Shown: one piece after another, positions 32,023 through 42,488 of the stretch
Layout: every line of letters starts with the position of its first letter
How positions within the stretch are numbered: position 1 is the first letter of the stretch
NCBI RefSeq assembly: GCF_012273515.2
Contig: NZ_CP050975.2
Span: 5,394,001-5,458,000 of the forward strand
Direction of reading: 5' to 3'
DNA: 64,000 nt
Source of the DNA: Streptomyces sp. RPA4-2
GTDB taxonomy: Bacteria; Actinomycetota; Actinomycetes; Streptomycetales; Streptomycetaceae
Translations under genes and position numbers: made by a program
The notes under the pieces: generated by a model
Database searches by the model: none
The model's input: the letters and a program-made list of their open reading frames with translations, nothing else
Told to the model about the DNA's origin: nothing

Positions 32023-32438
32023 TGGCTACGCGTCACCCGAGCATTGCCTCGAAGGCCGCCAAGGCCAAGAAGGTCGCGCGCGTCGCCAAGGCGAAGCGCC
32101 ACGAGGCCGAGGGCAAGAACACCGTAGAGACGCCGATGAGCAAGAGCTTCACGGACCACCGTGACGTTCTGCTCAAGCCGGTCGTCTCCGAGAAGAGCTA
32201 CGCGCTGCTCGACGAGGGCAAGTACACCTTCGTCGTCGCGCCGGGCGCCAACAAGACCCAGATCAAGCAGGCCGTCCAGGCGGTCTTCTCGGTCAAGGTC
32301 ACCGGCGTCAACACGATCAACCGTCAGGGTAAGCGCAAGCGGACCAAGAGCGGTTTCGGTAAGCGTGCTGACACCAAGCGCGCCATCGTGACCCTCGCTG
32401 AGGGCGACCGTATCGACATCTTCGGCCAGGCCTCCTAA
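32022..32438 (+). CDS. rplW: 50S ribosomal protein L23
   Basis: 138 residues. An Ala/Lys-rich N-terminal extension of about 40 residues precedes the conserved L23 domain ([20 protein letters not shown]), as in other Streptomyces. L23 lines the tunnel exit and docks SecY, signal recognition particle and trigger factor. It overlaps rplD by four bases, so the two are translationally coupled. Confidence 0.97.
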   Translation: MATRHPSIASKAAKAKKVARVAKAKRHEAEGKNTVETPMSKSFTDHRDVLLKPVVSEKSYALLDEGKYTFVVAPGANKTQIKQAVQAVFSVKVTGVNTINRQGKRKRTKSGFGKRADTKRAIVTLAEGDRIDIFGQAS

Positions 32439-32477
32439 CGGAGCGCCCTGGTCCGAATATCGGACGAGGACTGAGAA

Positions 32478-33314
32478 ATGGGAATCCGCAAGTACAAGCC
32501 GACGACGCCGGGCCGCCGTGGCTCCTCCGTCGCCGACTTCGTCGAGGTCACGCGGTCCACGCCGGAGAAGTCGCTGGTCCGCCCGCTGCACAGCAAGGGC
32601 GGCCGTAACAACGCCGGTCGTGTGACCGTTCGCCACCAGGGTGGCGGACACAAGCGCGCCTACCGAGTGATCGACTTCCGTCGTCACGACAAGGACGGCG
32701 TGCCGGCGAAGGTCGCGCACATCGAGTACGACCCCAACCGCACCGCGCGCATCGCGCTGCTGCACTACGCGGACGGCGAGAAGCGCTACATCCTCGCCCC
32801 GCGCAACCTGCAGCAGGGCGACCGCGTGGAGAACGGTCCTGGGGCCGACATCAAGCCGGGCAACAACCTGGCCCTCCGCAACATCCCGGTCGGTACCACG
32901 ATCCACGCGATCGAGATCCGTCCCGGTGGCGGTGCCAAGTTCGCCCGCTCCGCCGGTGCCTCGGTGCAGCTGCTCGCGAAGGAGGGCACCATGGCCCACC
33001 TCCGCATGCCGTCGGGTGAGATCCGCCTGGTCGACCAGCGCTGCCGCGCCACGGTCGGCGAGGTCGGCAACGCCGAGCAGAGCAACATCAACTGGGGTAA
33101 GGCCGGCCGTAAGCGCTGGCTGGGCGTTCGCCCGTCCGTCCGCGGTGTGGCGATGAACCCGGTTGACCACCCGCACGGTGGTGGTGAGGGCAAGACCTCC
33201 GGTGGTCGCCACCCGGTCTCCCCGTGGGGTCAGAAGGAGGGTCGTACTCGTTCGCCGAAGAAGGCTTCGAACAAGTACATCGTCCGCCGCCGCAAGACGA
33301 ACAAGAAGCGCTAG
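32478..33314 (+). CDS. rplB: 50S ribosomal protein L2
   Basis: 278 residues, standard. The conserved segment [20 protein letters not shown], with the His needed near the peptidyl-transferase centre, is present. It starts [20 protein letters not shown]. The protein helps join the subunits. rpsS follows after 12 bases. Confidence 0.99.
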   Translation: MGIRKYKPTTPGRRGSSVADFVEVTRSTPEKSLVRPLHSKGGRNNAGRVTVRHQGGGHKRAYRVIDFRRHDKDGVPAKVAHIEYDPNRTARIALLHYADGEKRYILAPRNLQQGDRVENGPGADIKPGNNLALRNIPVGTTIHAIEIRPGGGAKFARSAGASVQLLAKEGTMAHLRMPSGEIRLVDQRCRATVGEVGNAEQSNINWGKAGRKRWLGVRPSVRGVAMNPVDHPHGGGEGKTSGGRHPVSPWGQKEGRTRSPKKASNKYIVRRRKTNKKR

Positions 33315-33326
33315 GAGCGGGTTTAG

Positions 33327-33608
33327 ATGCCGCGCAGTCTCAAGAAGGGGCCCTTCGTCGACGACCACCTGATCAAGAAGGTGGACGTACAGAACGAAGC
33401 CGGTACCAAGAACGTCATCAAGACCTGGTCCCGTCGCTCGATGATCATCCCGGCCATGCTCGGTCACACGATCGCGGTGCACAACGGCAAGATCCACATC
33501 CCGGTGTTTGTCACCGAGTCGATGGTCGGCCACAAGCTCGGCGAGTTCTCGCCGACGCGCACCTTCCGGGGTCACGTCAAGGACGACCGGAAGTCGAAGC
33601 GCCGCTAA
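33327..33608 (+). CDS. rpsS: 30S ribosomal protein S19
   Basis: 93 residues. It starts [20 protein letters not shown] and ends with [20 protein letters not shown] plus a basic tail. S19 sits in the head of the small subunit near S13 and contacts the A-site region. ATG preceded by GGAGCGGG; rplV follows after a 41-base gap. Confidence 0.99.
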   Translation: MPRSLKKGPFVDDHLIKKVDVQNEAGTKNVIKTWSRRSMIIPAMLGHTIAVHNGKIHIPVFVTESMVGHKLGEFSPTRTFRGHVKDDRKSKRR

Positions 33609-33649
33609 CGCGGGGTGGAATGACCATGACAGACACTGGAAGGACAACC

Positions 33650-33997
33650 ATGGAAGCCAGGGCCCAGGCGCGGTACATCCGCGTTACGCCCATGAAGGCC
33701 CGCCGCGTGGTGGACCTTATCCGTGGCATGGATGCCACGGAGGCTCAGGCGGTCCTGCGTTTCGCCCCGCAGGCCGCGAGCGTGCCGGTCGGCAAGGTGC
33801 TTGACAGCGCCATTGCCAACGCCGCACACAACTACGACCACACCGACGCCGGCAGCCTCGTCATCTCCGAGGCGTACGTCGACGAGGGTCCGACCCTGAA
33901 GCGGTTCCGTCCGCGTGCCCAGGGCCGCGCCTACCGGATCCGCAAGCGGACCAGCCACATCACCGTGGTCGTCAGCAGCAAGGAAGGAACCCGGTAA
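33650..33997 (+). CDS. rplV: 50S ribosomal protein L22
   Basis: 115 residues when started at ATG 33650 ([20 protein letters not shown]), which follows GGAAGGA and equals the length I know for Streptomyces. In-frame ATGs further upstream (33620 and 33626) would add short non-conserved residues. L22 lines the exit tunnel. Its stop overlaps the rpsC start by one base (TAATG). Confidence 0.97.
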   Translation: MEARAQARYIRVTPMKARRVVDLIRGMDATEAQAVLRFAPQAASVPVGKVLDSAIANAAHNYDHTDAGSLVISEAYVDEGPTLKRFRPRAQGRAYRIRKRTSHITVVVSSKEGTR

Positions 33998-34845
33998 TGG
34001 GCCAGAAGGTTAACCCGCATGGGTTCCGGCTCGGCATCACCACGGACTTCAAGTCCCGCTGGTACGCCGACAAGCTGTACAAGGACTACGTCAAGGAAGA
34101 CGTCGCCATCCGTCGGATGATGTCGTCCGGCATGGAGCGCGCCGGTATCTCGAAGGTTGAGATCGAGCGCACCCGTGACCGCGTGCGGGTGGACATCCAC
34201 ACCGCGCGTCCCGGCATCGTCATCGGCCGCCGTGGCGCCGAGGCCGACCGCATCCGCGGTGACCTCGAGAAGCTCACGGGCAAGCAGGTCCAGCTGAACA
34301 TCCTCGAGGTCAAGAACCCCGAGACCGACGCTCAGCTGGTTGCTCAGGCCGTTGCCGAGCAGCTGTCCTCCCGCGTCTCCTTCCGTCGCGCCATGCGTAA
34401 GAGCATGCAGGGCACGATGAAGGCCGGCGCCAAGGGCATCAAGATCCAGTGCGGTGGCCGTCTCGGCGGCGCCGAGATGTCCCGCTCGGAGTTCTACCGC
34501 GAGGGCCGTGTGCCCCTGCACACGCTCCGTGCGAACGTCGACTACGGCTTCTTCGAGGCCAAGACGACCTTCGGCCGTATCGGTGTGAAGGTCTGGATCT
34601 ACAAGGGCGACGTCAAGAACATCGCCGAGGTCCGCGCCGAGAACGCCGCGGCCCGTGCGGGTAACCGCCCGGCCCGTGGTGGCGGTGCGGGCGGCGACCG
34701 TCCTGCCCGCGGCGGTGGCCGTGGTGGCGAGCGTGGCGGCCGCGGCCGCAAGCCGCAGCAGCAGTCCGCGCCCGCTGCCGAGGCCCCCAAGGCCGAGGCT
34801 CCGGCGGCTGCCGCTCCGGCTGAGAGCACCGGAACGGAGGCCTGA
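33997..34845 (+). CDS. rpsC: 30S ribosomal protein S3
   Basis: 282 residues, longer than the roughly 230 of E. coli. The KH domain ([20 protein letters not shown]) and the C-terminal S3 domain are complete. After about residue 215 there is a Gly/Arg-rich stretch ([18 protein letters not shown]) followed by an Ala/Pro/Glu tail, an extension typical of Streptomyces S3. It overlaps rplV by one base; rplP follows after five bases. Confidence 0.98.
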   Translation: MGQKVNPHGFRLGITTDFKSRWYADKLYKDYVKEDVAIRRMMSSGMERAGISKVEIERTRDRVRVDIHTARPGIVIGRRGAEADRIRGDLEKLTGKQVQLNILEVKNPETDAQLVAQAVAEQLSSRVSFRRAMRKSMQGTMKAGAKGIKIQCGGRLGGAEMSRSEFYREGRVPLHTLRANVDYGFFEAKTTFGRIGVKVWIYKGDVKNIAEVRAENAAARAGNRPARGGGAGGDRPARGGGRGGERGGRGRKPQQQSAPAAEAPKAEAPAAAAPAESTGTEA

Positions 34846-34850
34846 CCGAC

Positions 34851-35270
34851 ATGCTGATCCCCCGTAGGGTCAAGCACCGCAAGCAGCACCACCCCAAGCG
34901 CCGTGGTCAGGCCAAGGGCGGTACGCAGGTTTCGTTCGGCGAGTACGGCATTCAGGCCCTCACGCCGGCGTACGTGACGAACCGCCAGATCGAGGCCGCC
35001 CGTATCGCGATGACCCGCCACATCAAGCGTGGCGGCAAGGTCTGGATCAACATCTACCCGGACCGCCCGCTCACGAAGAAGCCTGCCGAGACCCGCATGG
35101 GTTCCGGTAAGGGTTCGCCGGAGTGGTGGATCGCGAACGTGCACCCGGGCCGGGTCATGTTCGAACTGTCCTACCCCAACGAGAAGATCGCCCGTGAGGC
35201 CCTCACTCGCGCAGCCCACAAGCTGCCGATGAAGTGCCGGATCGTCAAGCGCGAGGCAGGTGAAGCGTGA
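34851..35270 (+). CDS. rplP: 50S ribosomal protein L16
   Basis: 139 residues. It starts [20 protein letters not shown] and contains the conserved [21 protein letters not shown] late assembly protein at the A-site/P-site region. The stop TGA shares bases with the rpmC start. Confidence 0.99.
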   Translation: MLIPRRVKHRKQHHPKRRGQAKGGTQVSFGEYGIQALTPAYVTNRQIEAARIAMTRHIKRGGKVWINIYPDRPLTKKPAETRMGSGKGSPEWWIANVHPGRVMFELSYPNEKIAREALTRAAHKLPMKCRIVKREAGEA

Positions 35271-35494
35271 TGTCGGCCGGTACCAAGGCGTCCGAGCTGC
35301 GCGAACTGGGTGACGAGGAGCTTCTCGCGAAGCTTCGCGAAGCCAAGGAAGAGCTGTTCAACCTCCGCTTCCAGGCGGCGACCGGTCAGCTCGAGAACCA
35401 CGGTCGGCTCAAGGCCGTCCGCAAGGACATCGCGCGGATCTACACCCTGATGCGTGAGCGCGAGCTGGGCATCGAAACGGTGGAGAGCGCCTGA
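35270..35494 (+). CDS. rpmC: 50S ribosomal protein L29
   Basis: 74 residues from ATG 35270 ([20 protein letters not shown]), the length usual in Streptomyces. A GTG three bases earlier (35267) is also in frame, and either start overlaps the rplP stop, so coupling to rplP is likely. A two-helix protein near the tunnel exit. Its stop overlaps the rpsQ ATG. Confidence 0.96.
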   Translation: MSAGTKASELRELGDEELLAKLREAKEELFNLRFQAATGQLENHGRLKAVRKDIARIYTLMRERELGIETVESA

Positions 35495-35778
35495 TGAGCG
35501 AGAGCAACGTGACTGAAACGACTGAGGCGCGCGGATTCCGCAAGACCCGTGAGGGTCTCGTCGTCAGCGACAAGATGGACAAGACCGTCGTCGTCGCCGT
35601 CGAGGACCGCGTCAAGCACGCCCTGTACGGCAAGGTCATCCGCCGTACGAGCAAGCTGAAGGCCCACGACGAGCAGAACGCCGCGGGTGTCGGCGACCGT
35701 GTCCTCCTCATGGAGACGCGTCCGCTGTCCTCGACGAAGCGCTGGCGCATCGTCGAGATCCTCGAGAAGGCCAAGTAA
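35494..35778 (+). CDS. rpsQ: 30S ribosomal protein S17
   Basis: 94 residues. A short acidic N-terminal extension precedes the OB-fold core ([20 protein letters not shown]). The start ATG overlaps the rpmC stop. It is the last gene before two strong hairpins that separate it from rplN, the border between the S10 and spc groups. Confidence 0.98.
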   Translation: MSESNVTETTEARGFRKTREGLVVSDKMDKTVVVAVEDRVKHALYGKVIRRTSKLKAHDEQNAAGVGDRVLLMETRPLSSTKRWRIVEILEKAK

Positions 35779-35780
35779 TT

Positions 35781-35802
35781 ACCTGAGGGGTTTCCCTCAG
35801 GT
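35781..35802 (+). terminator. Hairpin after rpsQ
   Basis: Perfect 9-bp stem, ACCTGAGGG and CCCTCAGGT, with GTTT loop, two bases after the rpsQ stop. It could be an attenuator at the S10/spc border. Confidence 0.6.
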
Positions 35803-35817
35803 TCGTTCCGCCAGGCT

Positions 35818-35852
35818 CGGGGCGGGGCCGCCGTAAGGTCGGCCCCGCCCCG
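35818..35852 (+). terminator. Very strong second hairpin before rplN
   Basis: Perfect 13-bp stem, CGGGGCGGGGCCG and CGGCCCCGCCCCG, with a 9-base loop, 30 bases upstream of rplN. Together with the hairpin at 35781 it should reduce readthrough into the spc genes or act as a processing site. Confidence 0.65.
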
Positions 35853-35881
35853 GGAACCGGCAGACAAATCAGGAGATAGAC

Positions 35882-36250
35882 GTGATCCAGCAGGAGTCGC
35901 GACTGCGTGTCGCCGACAACACTGGTGCGAAGGAAATCCTTTGCATCCGTGTGCTCGGTGGCTCCGGTCGCCGCTACGCGGGCATCGGTGACGTCATCGT
36001 CGCCACCGTCAAGGACGCGATCCCCGGTGGCAACGTGAAGAAGGGTGACGTCATCAAGGCCGTCATCGTTCGCACCGTGAAGGAGCGCCGCCGTCCGGAC
36101 GGCTCGTACATCCGCTTCGACGAGAACGCCGCCGTCATTCTGAAGAACGACGGCGACCCTCGTGGCACCCGTATCTTCGGCCCTGTCGGCCGTGAGCTGC
36201 GCGAGAAGAAGTTCATGAAGATCATCTCGCTCGCGCCGGAGGTGCTGTAA
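35882..36250 (+). CDS. rplN: 50S ribosomal protein L14
   Basis: 122 residues; GTG start behind AGGAGA. It starts [20 protein letters not shown] and contains [20 protein letters not shown], both diagnostic. L14 lies at the subunit interface. First gene of the spc group; rplX follows after two bases. Confidence 0.99.
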   Translation: MIQQESRLRVADNTGAKEILCIRVLGGSGRRYAGIGDVIVATVKDAIPGGNVKKGDVIKAVIVRTVKERRRPDGSYIRFDENAAVILKNDGDPRGTRIFGPVGRELREKKFMKIISLAPEVL

Positions 36251-36252
36251 GC

Positions 36253-36576
36253 ATGAAGATCAAGAAGGGTGACACGGTTCAGGTCATCACCGGCAAGGAC
36301 AAGGGCAAGCAGGGCAAGGTCATTGCCTCTTACCCGCGCGACGAGCGCGTCCTGGTCGAGGGTGTCAACCGGGTCAAGAAGCACACCAAGGCCGGCCCGA
36401 CCGCCAGCGGTTCGCAGGCCGGCGGCATCGTGACGACCGAGGCCCCGATCCACGTGAGCAACGTTCAGCTCGTCGTGGAGAAGGACGGCAACAAGGTCGT
36501 CACGCGTGTCGGTTACCGCTTCGACGACGAGGGCAACAAGATCCGCGTTGCCAAGCGGACGGGTGAGGACATCTGA
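36253..36576 (+). CDS. rplX: 50S ribosomal protein L24
   Basis: 107 residues. The KOW motif is at the start ([20 protein letters not shown]). An early assembly initiator of the large subunit. The ATG lies two bases after the rplN stop, and its own stop overlaps the rplE ATG (ATGA-type), so the genes are translationally coupled. Confidence 0.99.
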   Translation: MKIKKGDTVQVITGKDKGKQGKVIASYPRDERVLVEGVNRVKKHTKAGPTASGSQAGGIVTTEAPIHVSNVQLVVEKDGNKVVTRVGYRFDDEGNKIRVAKRTGEDI

Positions 36577-37133
36577 TGGCTACCACCACGACTCCGCGTC
36601 TCAAGACGAAGTACCGCGAGGAGATCGCGGCGAAGCTGCAGGAAGAGTTCTCCTACGAGAACGTCATGCAGACGCCGGGCCTCGTCAAGATCGTGGTCAA
36701 CATGGGTGTCGGCGACGCCGCCCGTGACTCGAAGCTCATGGACGGTGCCGTCCGTGACCTGACCACGATCACCGGTCAGAAGCCGGCCATCACCAAGGCC
36801 CGCAAGTCCATCGCGCAGTTCAAGCTGCGTGAGGGTCAGCCGATCGGTGCCCACGTCACGCTTCGTGGCGACCGCATGTGGGAGTTCCTGGACCGCACCC
36901 TGTCGCTCGCGCTGCCGCGCATCCGCGACTTCCGCGGTCTGTCCCCCAAGCAGTTCGACGGCCGTGGCAACTACACCTTCGGTCTCACGGAGCAGGTCAT
37001 GTTCCACGAGATCGACCAGGACAAGATCGACCGCGTCCGGGGTATGGACATCACCGTGGTGACCACGGCGACCAACGACGCTGAGGGCCGTGCCCTTCTC
37101 CGTCACCTCGGCTTCCCCTTCAAGGAGGCGTAA
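36576..37133 (+). CDS. rplE: 50S ribosomal protein L5
   Basis: 185 residues. It starts [20 protein letters not shown] and contains the conserved [19 protein letters not shown]. It binds 5S rRNA. The start overlaps the rplX stop; rpsN follows after five bases. Confidence 0.99.
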   Translation: MATTTTPRLKTKYREEIAAKLQEEFSYENVMQTPGLVKIVVNMGVGDAARDSKLMDGAVRDLTTITGQKPAITKARKSIAQFKLREGQPIGAHVTLRGDRMWEFLDRTLSLALPRIRDFRGLSPKQFDGRGNYTFGLTEQVMFHEIDQDKIDRVRGMDITVVTTATNDAEGRALLRHLGFPFKEA

Positions 37134-37138
37134 GCGAG

Positions 37139-37324
37139 ATGGCGAAGAAGGCTCTGATTGCCAAGGCTGCTCGTAAGCCCAAGTTCGGTGTGCGTGGCTA
37201 CACGCGCTGCCAGCGCTGCGGTCGTCCGCACTCCGTGTACCGCAAGTTCGGCCTGTGCCGCGTCTGCCTTCGTGAGATGGCTCACCGTGGCGAGCTGCCG
37301 GGCGTGACCAAGAGCTCCTGGTAG
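37139..37324 (+). CDS. rpsZ: 30S ribosomal protein S14, zinc-binding (type Z)
   Basis: 61 residues, the short zinc form. Four cysteines are arranged [20 protein letters not shown]. Streptomyces usually also has a longer zinc-free S14 elsewhere, used under zinc limitation; it is not in this window. It starts [21 protein letters not shown] 210-base gap follows before rpsH. Confidence 0.98.
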   Translation: MAKKALIAKAARKPKFGVRGYTRCQRCGRPHSVYRKFGLCRVCLREMAHRGELPGVTKSSW

Positions 37325-37534
37325 TCCCGTACTTCGGGATTCCAGAGGCTCTCGGTAAGTAAAGGGCGCTGTCGGGTGCCCACCCCTCCATGGCTTAGGC
37401 TAGGAGGGTTGGGCGCCTGACGCCCGTACGACTTACTACGCCGTAGGTCCCCGCACCGCACCCGTCCCGCCACTGAGTGGGGAGAGGGATGGCGCATACA
37501 GGAAACCCCGGCGAGAGAGGCCGAAGGCCAATTC

Positions 37535-37933
37535 ATGACCATGACTGATCCGATCGCAGACATGCTGACCCGTCTGCGTAACGCGAACTCGGCGTACCAC
37601 GACGATGTCGCGATGCCGCACAGCAAGATCAAGTCGCACATCGCGGAGATCCTCCAGCAGGAGGGCTTCATCACCGGCTGGAAGGTCGAGGACGCCGAAG
37701 TCGGCAAGAAGCTCGTCCTCGAGCTGAAGTTCGGCCCGAACCGTGAGCGCTCCATCGCGGGCATCAAGCGGATTTCGAAGCCGGGTCTGCGTGTGTACGC
37801 GAAGTCCACCTCCCTGCCCAAGGTGCTCGGTGGCCTCGGCGTGGCGATCATCTCCACGTCGCACGGTCTCCTCACCGACAAGCAGGCCGGCAAGAAGGGC
37901 GTAGGCGGAGAAGTCCTCGCCTACGTCTGGTAG
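37535..37933 (+). CDS. rpsH: 30S ribosomal protein S8
   Basis: 132 residues. The ATG gives [20 protein letters not shown], and the C-terminal signature [20 protein letters not shown] is present. In E. coli S8 represses the spc operon. The 210-base gap before the gene holds a GGGCG/CGCCC hairpin and no gene, so a regulatory role of this gap is possible. Confidence 0.98.
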   Translation: MTMTDPIADMLTRLRNANSAYHDDVAMPHSKIKSHIAEILQQEGFITGWKVEDAEVGKKLVLELKFGPNRERSIAGIKRISKPGLRVYAKSTSLPKVLGGLGVAIISTSHGLLTDKQAGKKGVGGEVLAYVW

Positions 37934-37957
37934 CGGAAGGGAACGGAGGAAACAGCT

Positions 37958-38497
37958 ATGTCGCGTATTGGCAAGCTCCCCATCACGGTTCCCGCCGGCG
38001 TGGACGTCACCATCGATGGCCGTACGGTCCAGGTGAAGGGCCCCAAGGGCACCCTCTCCCACACCGTCGTCGCGCCGATCGAGATCGTCAAGGGTGAGGA
38101 AGGCGTTCTGAACGTCACCCGCCCGAACGATGAGCGTCAGAACAAGGCCCTGCACGGCCTGTCCCGCACGCTGGTGGCGAACATGATCACCGGCGTGACC
38201 ACGGGTTACGTGAAGAAGCTCGAAATCAGCGGTGTCGGTTACCGCGTCCTGGCGAAGGGCTCCAACCTGGAGTTCTCGCTCGGCTACAGCCACTCGATCA
38301 CGGTCGAGGCGCCCGAGGGCATCTCGTTCAAGGTCGAGAACCCGACGCACTTCTCGGTCGAGGGAATCGACAAGCAGAAGGTCGGCGAGGTTGCGGCCAA
38401 CATCCGCAAGCTGCGCAAGCCCGACCCGTACAAGGCCAAGGGCGTCAAGTACGAGGGCGAAGTCGTCCGGCGCAAGGTCGGAAAGGCGGGTAAGTAA
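37958..38497 (+). CDS. rplF: 50S ribosomal protein L6
   Basis: 179 residues, standard. It starts [20 protein letters not shown] and its C-terminus has the conserved [21 protein letters not shown]6 supports the factor-binding region. Preceded by GGAGGA; rplR follows after three bases. Confidence 0.99.
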   Translation: MSRIGKLPITVPAGVDVTIDGRTVQVKGPKGTLSHTVVAPIEIVKGEEGVLNVTRPNDERQNKALHGLSRTLVANMITGVTTGYVKKLEISGVGYRVLAKGSNLEFSLGYSHSITVEAPEGISFKVENPTHFSVEGIDKQKVGEVAANIRKLRKPDPYKAKGVKYEGEVVRRKVGKAGK

Positions 38498-38500
38498 GCC

Positions 38501-38884
38501 ATGGCATACGGTGTCAAGATTGCTAAGGGCGACGCTTACAAGCGTGCTGCCATCAAGCGTCGTCACATCCGGATCCGTAAGCACATCTCGGGTACGGCTG
38601 AACGTCCTCGCCTGGTCGTGACGCGCTCCAACCGCCACATCGTGGCCCAGGTCATCGACGACGTTAAGGGTCACACCCTCGCGTCGGCGTCGACCCTGGA
38701 CACCACGGTCCGTGGTGGCGAGGGCGACAAGTCCGCGCAGGCCAAGTCGGTCGGCGCCCTGGTCGCCGAGCGCGCCAAGGCCGCCGGTGTCGAGGCTGTC
38801 GTATTCGACCGTGGTGGTAACCAGTACGCCGGGCGCATTGCCGCTCTGGCGGACGCCGCCCGCGAAGCCGGACTCAAGTTCTGA
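38501..38884 (+). CDS. rplR: 50S ribosomal protein L18
   Basis: 127 residues. It starts [20 protein letters not shown] and ends [24 protein letters not shown], the conserved C-terminus. It binds 5S rRNA with L5. It lies three bases after rplF and 41 bases before rpsE, in the same transcription unit. Confidence 0.99.
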   Translation: MAYGVKIAKGDAYKRAAIKRRHIRIRKHISGTAERPRLVVTRSNRHIVAQVIDDVKGHTLASASTLDTTVRGGEGDKSAQAKSVGALVAERAKAAGVEAVVFDRGGNQYAGRIAALADAAREAGLKF

Positions 38885-38925
38885 GTCGGTTCCGTAGCTA
38901 GCGGAAACAGAGAGAGGTAATTCCA

Positions 38926-39528
38926 ATGGCTGGACCCCAGCGCCGCGGAAGCGGTGCCGGTGGCGGCGAGCGGCGGGACCGGAAGGGCCGTGACGGCGGC
39001 GCTGCTGCCGAGAAGACCGCGTACGTTGAGCGCGTCGTCGCGATCAACCGCGTCGCCAAGGTCGTGAAGGGTGGTCGTCGCTTCAGCTTCACCGCGCTGG
39101 TCGTGGTGGGCGATGGTGACGGCACCGTCGGTGTCGGTTACGGCAAGGCCAAGGAGGTGCCGGCCGCGATCGCCAAGGGTGTTGAGGAGGCCAAGAAGCA
39201 CTTCTTCAAGGTCCCCCGTATCCAGGGCACCATCCCGCACCCGATCACGGGCGAGAAGGCCGCGGGCGTCGTCCTGCTCAAGCCTGCTTCCCCCGGTACC
39301 GGCGTTATCGCCGGTGGCCCGGTGCGTGCTGTGCTCGAGTGCGCCGGCGTTCACGACATCCTGTCGAAGTCGCTCGGCTCGTCCAACGCGATCAACATCG
39401 TGCACGCGACGGTGGCGGCCCTCAAGGGTCTGCAGCGTCCCGAGGAGATCGCGGCTCGCCGTGGTCTGCCCCTCGAGGACGTCGCCCCGGCGGCTCTGCT
39501 GCGTGCGCGTGCGGGAGCGGGTGCGTAA
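38926..39528 (+). CDS. rpsE: 30S ribosomal protein S5
   Basis: 200 residues. A Gly/Arg-rich N-terminal extension precedes the S5 double-stranded RNA-binding-type domain ([20 protein letters not shown]) and the C-terminal domain ([20 protein letters not shown]). S5 affects decoding accuracy. rpmD follows after two bases. Confidence 0.99.
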   Translation: MAGPQRRGSGAGGGERRDRKGRDGGAAAEKTAYVERVVAINRVAKVVKGGRRFSFTALVVVGDGDGTVGVGYGKAKEVPAAIAKGVEEAKKHFFKVPRIQGTIPHPITGEKAAGVVLLKPASPGTGVIAGGPVRAVLECAGVHDILSKSLGSSNAINIVHATVAALKGLQRPEEIAARRGLPLEDVAPAALLRARAGAGA

Positions 39529-39530
39529 TC

Positions 39531-39713
39531 ATGGCTCAGCTCAGGATCACGCAGACGAAGTCGTACATCGGTAGCAAGCAGAACCACCGCGACACGCTGC
39601 GTTCGCTCGGGCTCAAGCGCCTGAACGACGTGGTCGTCAAGGAGGACCGCCCCGAGTTCCGCGGAATGGTGCACACCGTCCGCCACCTCGTGACGGTTGA
39701 GGAGGTCGACTGA
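39531..39713 (+). CDS. rpmD: 50S ribosomal protein L30
   Basis: 60 residues. The ATG two bases after the rpsE stop gives [20 protein letters not shown], followed by the conserved [20 protein letters not shown]. The in-frame ORF extends upstream inside rpsE but has no support there. rplO follows after two bases. Confidence 0.97.
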   Translation: MAQLRITQTKSYIGSKQNHRDTLRSLGLKRLNDVVVKEDRPEFRGMVHTVRHLVTVEEVD

Positions 39714-39715
39714 TC

Positions 39716-40171
39716 ATGGCGGAGAACAACCCGCTCAAGATCCACAACCTCCGTCCCGCCCCGGGCGCCAAGACCGCCAAGACCCGTGTGGGTCGTGGTG
39801 AGGCGTCGAAGGGTAAGACGGCCGGTCGTGGTACCAAGGGCACGAAGGCCCGTTACCAGGTTCCGGAGCGCTTCGAGGGCGGGCAGATGCCCCTCCACAT
39901 GCGCCTCCCGAAGCTGAAGGGCTTCAAGAACCCGTTCAAGACCGAGTTCCAGGTCGTGAACCTCGACAAGCTGGCCGCGCTGTACCCGGAGGGTGGCGAG
40001 GTCACCGTCGAGGGTCTCGTCGCCAAGGGTGCCGTTCGCAAGAACAGCCTTGTCAAGGTCCTCGGCCAGGGCGAGGTCTCCGTGGCGCTGCAGGTGACGG
40101 TCGACGCCGTCTCCGGCTCCGCCAAGGAGAAGATCACCGCCGCCGGCGGTACCGTCACCGAGCTCGTCTGA
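39716..40171 (+). CDS. rplO: 50S ribosomal protein L15
   Basis: 151 residues. It starts [20 protein letters not shown] with the Gly/Lys-rich N-terminus typical of L15, and contains [21 protein letters not shown] late assembly protein. A strong hairpin follows before secY. Confidence 0.99.
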   Translation: MAENNPLKIHNLRPAPGAKTAKTRVGRGEASKGKTAGRGTKGTKARYQVPERFEGGQMPLHMRLPKLKGFKNPFKTEFQVVNLDKLAALYPEGGEVTVEGLVAKGAVRKNSLVKVLGQGEVSVALQVTVDAVSGSAKEKITAAGGTVTELV

Positions 40172-40206
40172 TCACTTCAGGCGCCTCGATGACTTGAGCG
40201 ATCCCG

Positions 40207-40241
40207 ACCGGGGATGCCCCAACAAATGGGGCATCCCCGGT
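40207..40241 (+). terminator. Hairpin between rplO and secY
   Basis: A perfect 15-bp stem (ACCGGGGATGCCCCA and its complement) with a five-base loop, extendable by further pairs, 35 bases after the rplO stop. It separates the ribosomal genes from secY-adk, where an independent promoter is likely. Confidence 0.75.
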
Positions 40242-40395
40242 TGGTCGTTCCAAGGGGGGCGGTGTCGCCGGTAAGGTGGCCTGCACTGCCGACTTTCGTC
40301 CGGCGTCCCGCTGGGCGGCAGTTGACCGATACCTATTCGTCGAACCTCAAGACCATCACCCTTGACGCAGTTGCGCGGGGGTCGCAGGAGGCACC

Positions 40396-41712
40396 GTGCT
40401 CACCGCGTTCGCCCGGGCGTTCAGGACGCCCGACCTGCGCAAGAAGCTGCTCTTCACTCTCGCCATCATCGTGGTCTACCGGATCGGTACGCACATTCCG
40501 ATCCCAGGCGTCGACTACAAGAACGTCCAGACCTGTATCGACGCGGCCTCGAAGGGCAACCAGGGGCTGTTCGGTCTGGTCAACCTGTTCAGTGGTGGCG
40601 CGCTGCTGCAGATCACGATCTTCGCGCTCGGTATCATGCCGTACATCACGGCGAGCATCATTCTGCAGCTGCTGACGGTGGTGATCCCGCGCCTCGAAGC
40701 CCTGAAGAAGGAGGGCTCGAGCGGTACCGCGAAGATCACGCAGTACACCCGGTATCTGACGGTGGCTCTCGCCATCCTCCAGGGCACCGGTCTGGTCGCG
40801 ACCGCGCGCAGCGGCGCCCTGTTCAGCGGCTGCCAGGTGGCCAACCAGATCGTGCCGGACCAGTCGATCTTCCAGACCGTCGTCATGGTCGTCACCATGA
40901 CCGCCGGTACGGGCGTCGTCATGTGGCTGGGCGAGCTCATCACCGACCGCGGCATCGGCAACGGCATGTCGATTCTGATGTTCATCTCGATCGCCGCGAG
41001 CTTCCCGACCGCGCTGTGGGCCATCAAGACCCAGGGCACCCTGGCCGGAGGCTGGATCGAGTTCGGCACCGTCATCCTCGTCGGCCTGGTCATGGTCGGC
41101 CTGGTGGTCTTCGTCGAGCAGGCTCAGCGCCGCATTCCCGTCCAGTACGCGAAGCGCATGATCGGCCGCCGGTCCTACGGGGGTACGTCCACGTACATCC
41201 CGCTGAAGGTCAATCAGGCGGGTGTGATCCCCGTCATCTTCGCGTCGTCGCTCCTCTACATCCCGGCGCTGGTCGCCCAGTTCTCCAAGGGCAACTCCGG
41301 TTGGAAGACCTGGATCACGCAGAACCTGACCAAGGGCGACCACCCGATTTACATCACCATGTACTTCCTCCTGATCGTTTTCTTCGCGTTCTTCTACGTG
41401 GCGATCTCCTTCAACCCCGAGGAAGTAGCCGACAACATGAAGAAGTATGGTGGCTTCATCCCGGGCATCCGGGCTGGCCGGCCGACCGCTGAGTACCTGA
41501 GTTACGTACTCAACCGGATCACCTGGCCGGGGTCGCTGTATCTGGGTCTGATCGCTCTCGTACCGACGATGGCGTTGGTTGGCTTCGGGGCAAGCCAGAA
41601 CTTCCCGTTCGGTGGTACCAGCATCCTGATCATCGTGGGTGTGGGCCTTGAGACGGTGAAGCAGATCGAGAGCCAGCTTCAGCAGCGCAATTACGAAGGG
41701 TTCCTCCGCTGA
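40396..41712 (+). CDS. secY: Preprotein translocase subunit SecY
   Basis: 438 residues with ten hydrophobic segments. GTG start behind GGAGG gives [20 protein letters not shown]. The plug and TM2 region ([20 protein letters not shown]) and the cytoplasmic loop with the basic segment ([20 protein letters not shown]) are present. SecY forms the membrane channel for Sec-dependent export. Its stop overlaps the adk ATG, coupling the two genes. Confidence 0.99.
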   Translation: MLTAFARAFRTPDLRKKLLFTLAIIVVYRIGTHIPIPGVDYKNVQTCIDAASKGNQGLFGLVNLFSGGALLQITIFALGIMPYITASIILQLLTVVIPRLEALKKEGSSGTAKITQYTRYLTVALAILQGTGLVATARSGALFSGCQVANQIVPDQSIFQTVVMVVTMTAGTGVVMWLGELITDRGIGNGMSILMFISIAASFPTALWAIKTQGTLAGGWIEFGTVILVGLVMVGLVVFVEQAQRRIPVQYAKRMIGRRSYGGTSTYIPLKVNQAGVIPVIFASSLLYIPALVAQFSKGNSGWKTWITQNLTKGDHPIYITMYFLLIVFFAFFYVAISFNPEEVADNMKKYGGFIPGIRAGRPTAEYLSYVLNRITWPGSLYLGLIALVPTMALVGFGASQNFPFGGTSILIIVGVGLETVKQIESQLQQRNYEGFLR

Positions 41713-42374
41713 TGCGAATCGTCCTCGTCGGGCCGCCCGGTGCCGGGAAGGGAACGCAGGCCGCGTTCCTTGCCAAGAACCTGGGGATTCCGCACATCTC
41801 CACGGGCGACCTCTTCCGTGCCAACATCAGCCAGGGCACGGAGCTCGGCAAGCAGGCGAAGGCGTACATGGACGCCGGCAACCTGGTGCCGGACGAGGTC
41901 ACCATCGGGATGGCCAAGGACCGCATGGAGCAGCCCGACGCCGCGAACGGCTTTCTGCTGGACGGCTTCCCTCGTAACGTCTCGCAGGCCGAGGCGCTCG
42001 ACGAGATGCTGAAGGCCGAGAGCATGAAGCTGGACGCGGTGCTGGACCTGGAGGTCCCCGAGGACGAGGTGGTCAAGCGCATCGCCGGCCGCCGTATCTG
42101 CCGCAAGGACTCGAGCCACGTCTTCCACGTGGAGTACAAGAAGCCGCAGCAGGACGGTGTCTGCGACATCTGCGGCGGCGAGCTGTACCAGCGCGACGAC
42201 GACTCCGAGGAGACCGTCCGCACGCGGCTGGAGGTCTACCACACACAGACCGAGCCGATCATCGACTACTACAAGGCCCAGGGCCTGGTCGTCACGATCT
42301 CGGCGCTCGGCAAGGTGGAAGAAGTCACGGCGCGCGCCATGGAGGCGCTCAAGAGCAAGGCCGACGACAAGTAG
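41712..42374 (+). CDS. adk: Adenylate kinase
   Basis: 220 residues. The P-loop is [20 protein letters not shown]. The AMP site ([10 protein letters not shown]) and the lid arginine segments ([22 protein letters not shown]) are present. The lid carries C, then CDIC, so a partial zinc site is possible although one usual ligand position differs. It interconverts ATP, AMP and ADP. It overlaps the secY stop. A strong hairpin follows before map. Confidence 0.99.
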   Translation: MRIVLVGPPGAGKGTQAAFLAKNLGIPHISTGDLFRANISQGTELGKQAKAYMDAGNLVPDEVTIGMAKDRMEQPDAANGFLLDGFPRNVSQAEALDEMLKAESMKLDAVLDLEVPEDEVVKRIAGRRICRKDSSHVFHVEYKKPQQDGVCDICGGELYQRDDDSEETVRTRLEVYHTQTEPIIDYYKAQGLVVTISALGKVEEVTARAMEALKSKADDK

Positions 42375-42388
42375 TCGTCACGCTGCTT

Positions 42389-42420
42389 CGGCCGCGGTGC
42401 CCTCCGGGGCGTCGCGGCCG
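42389..42420 (+). terminator. Hairpin between adk and map
   Basis: Arms CGGCCGCG and CGCGGCCG flank a second inner stem (GCCC-TCCG-GGGC), 14 bases after the adk stop. It is likely a terminator or attenuator. Confidence 0.6.
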
Positions 42421-42488
42421 TAGTGTTGTACAGGTAGTTGTTCGTGTACGCAGTCGGTTGACGGAGAAGACGGAGAGCGCGGGCCGCC

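Noticed and set aside
33224..33649. Upstream extension of rplV
   Set aside because: It is read in another frame of rplB and rpsS; the family start is ATG 33650.
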